From assembly GCF_000266905.1 (NCBI RefSeq), contig NC_018027.1:4216001-4280000 (forward strand): 64,000 nt of DNA, written 5' to 3'. The translations under genes and the position numbers were made by a program. The notes beneath the pieces are model-generated. The model made no database searches. It was not told the origin of the DNA and saw only the letters and a program-made list of their open reading frames with translations. Source of the stretch: Mycolicibacterium chubuense NBB4 (GTDB lineage Bacteria; Actinomycetota; Actinomycetes; Mycobacteriales; Mycobacteriaceae). Positions 33,746 through 40,925 of this stretch are shown piece after piece (the stretch's first letter is position 1; each line of letters begins with the position of its first letter).

Positions 33746-34429
33746 ATGACTGACAGCCCTGTTTTCTCCAAACGCCACGTCCGCCCCGATCTGTCCATTG
33801 ATCAGCAGCACGCCCTGCTCACCGCCGCCACCCGGCTGCGGAGGGACTTCGACGACACATTCGGAATGGGAAGCATCGAACGATTCCTGCACTCCTCCTA
33901 CGACCAGTTCGCCAGCCGTGCGGCCATCCCCAACTTCTTGCCCCTGCTCGCGGAACGCTTTGCCCGTCAACGCCTCAACGCTTTGGCGCGTGTGGAAGGA
34001 AAGGTTGTCGACGCAAAGCCCACCGTGCTGTTCCTGTGCACCCACAATGCCGGACGATCCCAAATGGCCCTGGGCTTCTTCTCCCACCTGGCCGGCGGCA
34101 ACGCGGTGGCATGGTCAGGCGGCTCAGAACCTGCTGACGAAATCAACCCAGCCGCCATCCAGGCCATGGCCGAGGTCGGCATCGACATCACCGGCGAATA
34201 CCCCAAGCCCTGGACCGACGAGATCGTCCAAGCCGCCGACGCCGTCATCACGATGGGTTGCGGTGACGCTTGCCCCATCATTCCCGGCAAGCGCTACGAG
34301 AACTGGGACCTACCCGACCCGGCCGGTCAAGGTGTCGACGCGGTACGGCCGATCCGCGATCAGATCGAACAACGTGTCCGTCGTCTGCTCACCGACCTCG
34401 GCGTCACCGCACCAGGGCCGCAGCACTAA
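33746..34429 (+). CDS. arsC: Arsenate reductase ArsC with N-terminal helical domain
   Basis: A 227-residue reductase, start ATG 33746 with AGGAG upstream. Residues 1-85 form a helical bundle (HALLTAATRLRRDFDDTFGM) of the kind fused to actinobacterial ArsC. From residue 92 it is a low-molecular-weight-phosphatase fold: the P-loop CTHNAGRSQM has Cys98 and Arg104, and MGCGDACPIIPG supplies Cys172 and Cys176 for the disulfide relay. It reduces As(V) to As(III) with a thiol donor (thioredoxin- or mycothiol/mycoredoxin-linked). As(III) is then exported by Acr3. Confidence 0.93.
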   Translation: MTDSPVFSKRHVRPDLSIDQQHALLTAATRLRRDFDDTFGMGSIERFLHSSYDQFASRAAIPNFLPLLAERFARQRLNALARVEGKVVDAKPTVLFLCTHNAGRSQMALGFFSHLAGGNAVAWSGGSEPADEINPAAIQAMAEVGIDITGEYPKPWTDEIVQAADAVITMGCGDACPIIPGKRYENWDLPDPAGQGVDAVRPIRDQIEQRVRRLLTDLGVTAPGPQH

Positions 34430-34894
34430 ATGTCCGAACCGAACAGGCCGTCGGTGCTGTTCGTCTGTGCCAGAAACAGCGGCAAATCGCCGATGGCCGC
34501 AGGACTCATGCGCGCAATCGCTGACACCAAGATTGCCGTGTACTCCGCCGGGACCAACCCCGGCACCAGCCTCGACGACCTCTCGGTCCAAGCCCTACTC
34601 GACGTTGGCGTTGACATCACCGGCGAAAAACCCATCGACCCGCAACTGCTGTCCGACGTCGACCTCATCGTCACCCTCGCAAGAGAAGTTCGCATCGAAC
34701 CCATCGACGGCGTCGTGATGGAAAACTGGAACACAGCTGAGCCCTCCGAGCGCGGCATCGACGGAATCGAACGGATGGAACTGATCCGCGAGGACATCGC
34801 CGGCCGCGTCACAGGGCTAGCCACACGTTTGCTCGATACACCGACATCCGAAAGCAGGCAGCCACCCGACAACGGCTCACCCTCCGAAGATTAG
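34430..34894 (+). CDS. Low-molecular-weight phosphatase/arsenate reductase-like protein
   Basis: A 154-residue second member of the LMW-PTP/ArsC fold, starting directly after the arsC stop. The P-loop reads CARNSGKSPM: Cys13 is kept but the usual Arg seven positions on is Lys19. Similar CxxNxGKS loops occur, as I recall, in actinobacterial mycothiol-dependent arsenate reductases, so this is likely an alternative reductase using mycothiol and mycoredoxin rather than an intramolecular disulfide; it has no second Cys pair. Its place in the operon supports an arsenic role. Confidence 0.8.
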   Translation: MSEPNRPSVLFVCARNSGKSPMAAGLMRAIADTKIAVYSAGTNPGTSLDDLSVQALLDVGVDITGEKPIDPQLLSDVDLIVTLAREVRIEPIDGVVMENWNTAEPSERGIDGIERMELIREDIAGRVTGLATRLLDTPTSESRQPPDNGSPSED

Positions 34895-34920
34895 ACGCCA
34901 GGCGCGAAAGACCTCCGACG

Positions 34921-36717
34921 ATGACGAAGCCTCAATTCCTCACCGACCCACCCCGTTTCCTGTTCTTCACCGGAAAGGGCGGCGTAGGCAAGACCTCTAT
35001 CGCGTGTGCCACCGCGATAGAGATGGCACACGACAACAAGGCAGTACTGCTGGTATCCACCGATCCGGCGTCCAACATCGGCCAGGTATTCGGTATGACC
35101 ATCGGCAACACCATCACCGAAATCCCCCAGATACCCGGCTTGTCCGCACTGGAGATCGACCCCGAGCAGGCGGCCCAGGCCTATCGCGACCGCATCATCG
35201 AACCCCTCCGCACTTCGCTGCCTCAAGCCGAAATAGCCTCAGTCACCGAACAACTGTCCGGCTCCTGCACCACCGAGATCGCCGCCTTCGACGAGTTCAC
35301 ATCGCTCCTCACCGACAACAGCGGTCGGCTCGCGACCTTCAATCACGTGCTGTTCGATACTGCACCCACCGGCCACACCATCCGACTGCTGCAACTACCA
35401 GGAAGCTGGAGTTCGTTCCTCCAAAACGGCCAGGGAGATGCATCCTGCCTGGGACCCCTCGCAGGACTGGAGAAGCAGAAAGCAACCTACGCCGCAGCCG
35501 TAGCCGCACTCGCCGACCCCACCCGCAGCCGCCTGCTGCTCGTAGCACGTCCGTCACGCTCCGCACTGGCCGAAATCGACCGCACACACAGGGAACTCGC
35601 TGCGCTCGGCCTGACTCGACAGCATGTCGTCATCAACGGCGTGCTGCCCGAACCCGCCGACAGCAGCGATCCGCTCGCCACCGCGATCCATCGTCGAGAG
35701 CAAGCGGCCTTGGCTGCGATGTCCACTGAGCTGAAACGGTTGCCCTTGGACGTGATCGAGTTGAAGGCCACCAACATGGTCGGCGTCTCGGCCCTCACGA
35801 CACTCTTCGATATAAGCCCAACCCAAGCTGACAACGCAACCCTCATCGCAGAAGAACCGATTCCCGACGTCGCGGTTCACCCCTTGAAGGACCTTGTCGA
35901 TGACATCGAGAAGGGCGGACCGTGCCTGGTGATGTGCATGGGCAAAGGTGGTGTAGGCAAGACCACCATCGCCGCCGCCATCGCCGTTGCCCTGGCCGAG
36001 CGTGGCCACGATGTCCGCCTGTCCACGACCGATCCCGCCGCCCATCTCAACGAAACGCTCTGCGACAGTGTGGAAAAGCTCGCCGTGTCACGCATCGACC
36101 CCGTCGCTGCACGCGACGCCTATAAGCAGCGAGTGATGGAGACGAAAGGTGCCGCACTCGATGAGCACGGCCGCGCCGACCTCGCTGAGGACCTCCGCTC
36201 ACCGTGCACTCAAGAGGTCGCCGTCTTCCAGGCCTTCTCCCGCGTAATACAGGAGTCCCGCAGAAAGTTCGTCGTCCTCGACACAGCCCCTACCGGCCAT
36301 ACGCTGCTTCTCCTCGATGCCACCGGCTCCTATCACCGCGACATCATGAGAAACGCGGCACCAGGCGTTCACTACGTAACACCACTGATGCGGCTGCAAG
36401 ACCGCGCCGCCACCAAGGTCCTGCTGATCACCCTCGCCGAAACAACCCCTGTGCTGGAAGCCGCCGAACTGCAAGCCGACCTGTTGCGTGCGGGCATCCA
36501 CCCCTGGGCATGGATCATCAACAACTCCGTCGCCGCCGCAGAACCCACTTCGCCCCTACTCCGCCGGCGCGCCGCCCTCGAAGTGGCCCAGATCGAAAAG
36601 GTCCGCACCGAACTAGCCGACCGATACGCGGTCATACCATTACTGGCCACCGAGCCCGTTGGCATTCCCGCCCTTGAAGCGCTCTTGGCACCAGCCCAAC
36701 CGCTCGCGGTGGAGTGA
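34921..36717 (+). CDS. arsA: Arsenite-activated ATPase ArsA
   Basis: A 598-residue two-half ATPase, typical length for ArsA. The A1 half has P-loop FTGKGGVGKTS (Lys24) and the A2 half MGKGGVGKTT (Lys347). Each half carries a Cys in the metalloid-site context, SGSCTTEIAAFDEF and RSPCTQEVAVFQAF, and each has the DTAPTGHT signature. It binds As(III) in the cytosol and powers efflux. The ArsD chaperone that often accompanies ArsA is absent. It is the last intact gene of the operon; IS and integrase remnants follow directly. Confidence 0.95.
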   Translation: MTKPQFLTDPPRFLFFTGKGGVGKTSIACATAIEMAHDNKAVLLVSTDPASNIGQVFGMTIGNTITEIPQIPGLSALEIDPEQAAQAYRDRIIEPLRTSLPQAEIASVTEQLSGSCTTEIAAFDEFTSLLTDNSGRLATFNHVLFDTAPTGHTIRLLQLPGSWSSFLQNGQGDASCLGPLAGLEKQKATYAAAVAALADPTRSRLLLVARPSRSALAEIDRTHRELAALGLTRQHVVINGVLPEPADSSDPLATAIHRREQAALAAMSTELKRLPLDVIELKATNMVGVSALTTLFDISPTQADNATLIAEEPIPDVAVHPLKDLVDDIEKGGPCLVMCMGKGGVGKTTIAAAIAVALAERGHDVRLSTTDPAAHLNETLCDSVEKLAVSRIDPVAARDAYKQRVMETKGAALDEHGRADLAEDLRSPCTQEVAVFQAFSRVIQESRRKFVVLDTAPTGHTLLLLDATGSYHRDIMRNAAPGVHYVTPLMRLQDRAATKVLLITLAETTPVLEAAELQADLLRAGIHPWAWIINNSVAAAEPTSPLLRRRAALEVAQIEKVRTELADRYAVIPLLATEPVGIPALEALLAPAQPLAVE

Positions 36718-36796
36718 CCGGTAACCGCCGATATAGATCGAGTTGGTCCTTCTCAAATGCCTCCGGAGGTGTCAGGAAGAGATCTGCAACTGATTC

Positions 36797-36990
36797 CTCT
36801 CCGGGTTCCGTGTGCTGGCGCACGTGGACCCTCCTGACGCTGCCCGACGTATTGGGCACCAGGATCGGCCGGCTGATCGCTGCCGCGTTCTCCGACCCGG
36901 CGCGGTTGGCCGCACTCGGGGTCGACCGGTTGATCCGGTTCGCCGCGACCCGCGACCTGCAGTGGCGGCGCCCGGTCGCTGAGCGTCTGA
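36797..36990 (+). pseudogene. IS110-like transposase remnant
   Basis: The frame reading LPDVLGTRIGRLIAAAFSDP ARLAALGVDRLIRFAATRD resembles the middle of IS110-family transposases, then loses similarity. There is no start, catalytic DEDD region or terminal repeat, so only a fragment remains. It lies between arsA and the integrase remnant and supports past mobility of the region. The assignment rests on pattern memory alone. Confidence 0.45.
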
Positions 36991-37044
36991 TCACCCGGCC
37001 CACGTCAGATCTACCGTGCGTCAGGGCTTTCCCCGTAGCGGCTA

Positions 37045-37322
37045 CCTGTGGCGCAAGGCGAAAAAGCGGCGAGTGTCGAGTACCGCCTGCACGATCTGCG
37101 CCACTTCCACGCCTCCGGACTGATCAATGCGGCTGCGATGTCGAAACCGTGCAATGGGCGCTGGGCCACTCGAATGCGTCAGTCACGCTCAACACCTATG
37201 GGCACCTGTGACCGAACGCGAACGACCGCACCGGACAAGCGGCCCGTGACCTGTACGAACTCTGGGCTGCGTACCCAGTGCGTACCGATGGTTTCGAGAA
37301 TGCCGCTAGCCAGCACCTTTAC
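37045..37322 (+). pseudogene. Tyrosine recombinase (phage/island integrase) remnant
   Basis: Three frames together give the catalytic end of a tyrosine integrase. YRLHDLRHFHASGLI (37078-37122) holds the catalytic Arg and His; after a frameshift near 37130 comes DVETVQWALGHSNASVTLNT, with the second His; then TYGHL with the nucleophile Tyr. TGA at 37209 replaces a Trp codon (TGG), and the same frame continues with PNANDRT and ARDLYELWAAYPVRTDG. Only the C-terminal third is present. The gene end touches the ychF-type repeat at 37318, the usual place for an integrase gene relative to its att site. Non-functional. Confidence 0.8.
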
Positions 37323-37352
37323 CCGTTGAAGCGGAACTCGACCACGTCACCG
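37318..37352. repeat. ychF 3'-end repeat, copy C (candidate att site)
   Basis: This 35-bp stretch matches the 3' end of ychF (38674-38708) at 32 of 35 positions. On the minus strand it encodes [10 protein letters not shown] and stop, like the true YchF end [10 protein letters not shown], but belongs to no intact gene. It adjoins the integrase remnant and the VOC gene. Confidence 0.85.
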
Positions 37353-37370
37353 CACAACCCGTGCCGACGC

Positions 37371-37769
37371 TCAAACTCCGAATTTGGCCCGAGCTTCCTC
37401 CGTGACGGGCGTAAACAGGTTGACCAGGTTCCCATCCGGATCCCGGAACAACAGTGCACGGTTTCCCCACGGCATCGTTGTCGGCTCGGTGACCACTTCG
37501 GAGACGTGTCCGCGAAGTCGCTCCCACTCGGCGTCCACGTCGTCGACGATGAATTCGATGATCGCCGTACGGTTTGCCGCCGGCTCGGCAGATCCGTCCC
37601 CGAACAGCGGTACGGTTTTGTCGCTTCCGATGGCCAGCGTGCCGACAGCGGTGGGAATCTCCGCGAAGAGTTCGTTACCCCAGTTGGCAGTTGCACCCGT
37701 GACCATCTCATAGAACGTGACCAGCTGTAACACGTCGGCAGTAATGACGCGGGTCGAAACGAATTTCAT
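37371..37769 (-). CDS. Vicinal oxygen chelate (glyoxalase/bleomycin-resistance-like) protein
   Basis: A 132-residue VOC protein: MKFVSTRVITADVLQLVTFYEMVTG at the start and LLFRDPDGNLVNLFTPV at the end mark the two beta-alpha-beta-beta-beta modules. The metal-ligand pattern is incomplete, so binding or resistance rather than lyase activity is possible. It is enclosed by repeat copies C and B, with no other gene between them, so it is a separate one-gene insertion. Substrate unknown. Confidence 0.85.
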   Translation of the reverse strand: MKFVSTRVITADVLQLVTFYEMVTGATANWGNELFAEIPTAVGTLAIGSDKTVPLFGDGSAEPAANRTAIIEFIVDDVDAEWERLRGHVSEVVTEPTTMPWGNRALLFRDPDGNLVNLFTPVTEEARAKFGV

Positions 37770-37867
37770 CGGGACGTGCTCCTCAGGGTGTCTGCCGGAC
37801 AGCCCGGCGGATGGGCTGGACGAACCACACGATAGGTACGCACCCCGACAAGCCCGCCACCTCAGGA

Positions 37868-37902
37868 GTCAGACGTTGAACCGGAACTCGACCGCGTCGC
37901 CG
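37868..37902. repeat. ychF 3'-end repeat, copy B (candidate att site)
   Basis: Matches 29 of 35 positions of copy A at ychF and 28 of 35 of copy C. On the minus strand it encodes GDAVEFRFNV and stop; the codons before it (VHYWHSGETFI) differ from YchF, so similarity is limited to the repeat. It separates the VOC and methyltransferase modules. Confidence 0.75.
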
Positions 37903-37949
37903 ATGAACGTCTCGCCACTGTGCCAGTAGTGCACTCGCGAGTCTCGATG

Positions 37950-38594
37950 TCAGCCCGGTAACTCGCACACCAGAAGATGGAATGCGCCGTGGCCATCGCC
38001 GACGCGCTTGTCCTCAATCTGGCCAAACCCTGCCTCGCGGATCATCGGCACGAGTTCGTCGATGGGGCGCAACCGGAATCCATGGCGGGTGAAGGGCATT
38101 TTGGACATCTGATCCGGATCACCGACCCCGAGTACCAGTCGCCCGCCCGGCCGCAGCACTCTCACCAGCTCACGCAGAGCTGCGGCGAGATCCGGTACGA
38201 AGTAGATCGTGTTCGTCGAGATGATCGCATCCAGTGCGGAATCTTCGAGAGGCAGACGCTCCATCCGACCGGAATGCAGACGCAACCGCCCTCGAGCGAT
38301 GGGGTCAGAGAACCGGCGGTTTGCTTCGGTGAGCATCGTCTCCGACATCTCGACGCCGTGAACAACCGTGCCGTCGCAGTCGAGCAAGCGCTCGAGTCCG
38401 ACGCCTCCGCCGAATCCGATGTCGGCGACGTCGGCCCCTGGTCCGCAACCCGCGGCGGCGACCGCAGCGACGACGATCGAGCGATTGCCACGGTTGAGTA
38501 GGCGTCCGACAACCCGGCCTGCGAACCCGGTGGGTTCACCGAGCTGGCGAGCCAGCGCGGCAAGCGCACGTTCACCAAGCGGCATGGCGATCAT
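37950..38594 (-). CDS. Class I SAM-dependent methyltransferase
   Basis: A 214-residue methyltransferase with motif I VADIGFGGGVGLERLL (Phe where Cys/Gly is more usual), motif II VVHGVEMSETML, IISTNTIYFVPDL and LRPGGRLVLGVGD. It resembles Methyltransf_11 enzymes acting on small molecules. ATG at 38594 or 38585 may be the start. It lies alone between repeat copies A and B, directly downstream of ychF. Acceptor unknown; the metalloid context raises arsenite methylation as an idea, but the expected conserved Cys residues of ArsM are not present. Confidence 0.85.
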   Translation of the reverse strand: MIAMPLGERALAALARQLGEPTGFAGRVVGRLLNRGNRSIVVAAVAAAGCGPGADVADIGFGGGVGLERLLDCDGTVVHGVEMSETMLTEANRRFSDPIARGRLRLHSGRMERLPLEDSALDAIISTNTIYFVPDLAAALRELVRVLRPGGRLVLGVGDPDQMSKMPFTRHGFRLRPIDELVPMIREAGFGQIEDKRVGDGHGAFHLLVCELPG

Positions 38595-38673
38595 TAGACC
38601 AGCTGCCGAAAACCCGTGTCGCCGAATCTCGATTCCGCGCGATGCCTACTTGCTCGCGTCGAACTGGTACTCG

Positions 38674-38708
38674 TTTACACGTTGAAGCGGAACTCCACCA
38701 CGTCGCCG
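38674..38708. repeat. ychF 3'-end repeat, copy A (candidate attB-derived site)
   Basis: The native copy: it encodes the last residues [10 protein letters not shown] and the stop of YchF. Copies B, C and the short match at 30841 all derive from this sequence, so integration restored an intact ychF end each time. Confidence 0.85.
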
Positions 38709-39748
38709 TCGGCCATCACGTAGTCCTTGCCCTCCATCCGCACCTTGCCCGCCGCCTTCGCCGCGGCCATCGACCCGGCGGCCATCAGGTCGTCGTACGA
38801 CACGATCTCGGCTTTGATGAAGCCCTTCTCGAAGTCGGAGTGGATGACGCCGGCAGCCTTCGGCGCCGTATCGCCCTGATGGATCGTCCAGGCGCGTGCT
38901 TCCTTCGGACCGGCCGTCAGATATGTCTGCAACTTCAGCGTGTGAAATCCCGCGCGCGCCAACGCATCCAGGCCGCGTTCGGTCTGGCCGATGGACTCCA
39001 ACAGCTCGGCCGCCGACTCGTCGTCGAGTTCCTGGAGCTCGGCTTCGATCTTGGCGTCCAGGAAGACGGCATCGGCCGGTGCCACCAGCTCGCGCAGCTG
39101 CGCGACGCGCGCGGGATCGGTCAGCACCGACTCGTCGGCGTTGAACACGTACAGAAAAGGCTTGGTGGTCAACAGGTTCAGCTCGCGCAGCAAGGAGGTG
39201 TCCACCCCCGCCGAATACAGCGTCTTGCCGCTGTCGAGCACCTGCTGTGCTGCGACGGCCGCCTCGTGGACGGGCCTGCGCTCCTTGTGGGTACGGGCTT
39301 CCTTCTCCAGTCGCGGCAGCGCCCGCTCGAGGGTCTGCATGTCGGCGAGGATCAACTCGGTCTCGATGATCTCGATGTCGGACTTCGGATCGACCCGGCC
39401 GTCGACGTGGACGACGTCGTCGTCGGAGAACACCCGCACCACCTGGCAGATGGCGTCACTCTCGCGGATGTTGGCCAGGAACTTGTTGCCCAGCCCCGCC
39501 CCCTCGGACGCGCCCTTGACGATGCCGGCGATGTCCACGAACGTCACCGTCGCGGGCACGACCTTCTCCGAACCGAACATTTTCGCCAACTCGTCCAGCC
39601 GGGGGTCCGGCAGCGCGACCACCCCCTCGTTCGGCTCGATCGTCGCGAACGGGTAGTTGGCGGCCAGCACGTTGTTACGCGTCAACGCGTTGAACAGAGT
39701 CGACTTCCCGACGTTCGGCAGCCCCACGATTCCCAGATTCAAGCCCAC
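38675..39748 (-). CDS. ychF: Redox-regulated ATPase/GTPase YchF
   Basis: A 357-residue Obg-family P-loop protein. The G1 motif [18 protein letters not shown] is at the N-terminus, with [20 protein letters not shown] as switch II, and a C-terminal TGS domain ending [12 protein letters not shown]. YchF binds the ribosome and prefers ATP. The GTG at 39748 gives the usual MGLNLGIVG start and a length like the M. tuberculosis homologue; GTG at 39757 is possible. The gene is intact even though its last codons are repeated three times downstream, as expected for an integration target. Confidence 0.95.
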   Translation of the reverse strand: MGLNLGIVGLPNVGKSTLFNALTRNNVLAANYPFATIEPNEGVVALPDPRLDELAKMFGSEKVVPATVTFVDIAGIVKGASEGAGLGNKFLANIRESDAICQVVRVFSDDDVVHVDGRVDPKSDIEIIETELILADMQTLERALPRLEKEARTHKERRPVHEAAVAAQQVLDSGKTLYSAGVDTSLLRELNLLTTKPFLYVFNADESVLTDPARVAQLRELVAPADAVFLDAKIEAELQELDDESAAELLESIGQTERGLDALARAGFHTLKLQTYLTAGPKEARAWTIHQGDTAPKAAGVIHSDFEKGFIKAEIVSYDDLMAAGSMAAAKAAGKVRMEGKDYVMADGDVVEFRFNV

Positions 39749-39830
39749 GGGGTCCACAGTTTAGGAGATGTGGCGGGCACGCAGGCGTCCGCTGGCGGCG
39801 TCGGCAAGTGTCAGCCGGTACGGTCGACGT

Positions 39831-40925
39831 GTGTCAGGACAGCGCGCCCGGCCGGCGATACCGGCCGATCACCGCTCCGCGCACCCGAATTTCCCAGGAG
39901 TGCCCTGGTGGGGCGCGGTTCTGATCGCCGTCGTCGCCTCTGTGCTCGGCTTCGCGTTCGACGCCGGCTCCGGCGGTGGCCAGCTCACCGGCGCCTTCTC
40001 GGCGCTGTATGTGATCGGCTGCGTGGCCGCGGTGCTGGCGGTGCGCCAGGCGAACGTGTTCACCGCCGTCATCCAGCCGCCGCTGCTGCTGTTCGTCGCG
40101 GTACCGGGCGCCTACTTCCTGATGCACAGCTCCGACATCCACGGGATCAAGGACATTCTGATCAACTGCGGCTACCCGCTGATCGAGCGGTTCCCGCTGA
40201 TGCTCTTCACCGCCGCAGTGGTTCTGCTGCTGGGCATCGGGCGCTGGTTCCTCGGCCGGTCGGCCGCGCAGAACGCGGCCGCCGACGCCCCGGCGCCGGC
40301 CCGGGGCAGCCGGCTCGCCGCGAAGATCTCCTCCCTCATCGGCGGTGCCGACGAGGCGACACCGGCCGAAGACGCGCCGCGCCGCCGGCATTCGGCCGAA
40401 CGCCGCCGGAACGCCAAGCCTGCGCCGGGCCGGGCCGCCCGCACCGGCGCACGTTCGGCGAAGCGGGCAGCTTCGTCTGCCGAGAAACCGTCTCGGTCTC
40501 ACCACACCCGGCCCGCCGACACCGAGATCATCGAACCGGTCGTGGACCGTCCACGCCGGCGCAGGCCCCGGCCCGCCGAGGCGCCCGCCTCGGAGACCCG
40601 CCGCCGCACCCGGTCCGCATCGGACCGCGAGCGGCGCAGCTCACTCCCGCCGACCGAACGTCGCGCCTCCTACGACCGCCCCGAACGCGCTGAGCGGGAG
40701 CGACCGCAGCGTTCCGCGCGGCCGCGTCCGCCGCGGCCCAGCCGCTACGACGGCTACGAACCGCTCGAGCCGCACGGCGGCGGCCCGCTGTCCGGCGGCA
40801 CCCACCACCCGGTCTCCCGGGTGCGTTACCGCGGCGAGGGCGACACCGACGACCAGCCGGAATACCGCACCCGTCGGCGCGCCCCCCGCGACTTCGACGC
40901 CGATCGGTGGGAGTACGACATCTAA
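39831..40925 (+). CDS. DUF6542-type membrane protein with long Arg-rich tail
   Basis: A protein of 364 residues (GTG at 39831), position equivalent to Rv1111c. The N-terminal 150 residues hold four hydrophobic segments (GAVLIAVVASVLGFAFDAG, ALYVIGCVAAVLAV, PLLLFVAVPGAYFLM, MLFTAAVVLLLGIGRWFL) as in the DUF6542 domain. The remaining 210 residues are disordered and dominated by Arg, Pro and Ala, ending RDFDADRWEYDI. Such tails are typical of actinobacterial cell-envelope or division proteins. The start is uncertain; an in-frame start at 39768 exists. Function unknown. Confidence 0.75.
   Translation: MSGQRARPAIPADHRSAHPNFPGVPWWGAVLIAVVASVLGFAFDAGSGGGQLTGAFSALYVIGCVAAVLAVRQANVFTAVIQPPLLLFVAVPGAYFLMHSSDIHGIKDILINCGYPLIERFPLMLFTAAVVLLLGIGRWFLGRSAAQNAAADAPAPARGSRLAAKISSLIGGADEATPAEDAPRRRHSAERRRNAKPAPGRAARTGARSAKRAASSAEKPSRSHHTRPADTEIIEPVVDRPRRRRPRPAEAPASETRRRTRSASDRERRSSLPPTERRASYDRPERAERERPQRSARPRPPRPSRYDGYEPLEPHGGGPLSGGTHHPVSRVRYRGEGDTDDQPEYRTRRRAPRDFDADRWEYDI

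Noticed and set aside
37950..38594. Methyltransferase as ArsM (arsenite methyltransferase)
   Set aside because: It lies near the ars genes but lacks the conserved Cys residues needed for As(III) binding and is separated from the operon by repeats.
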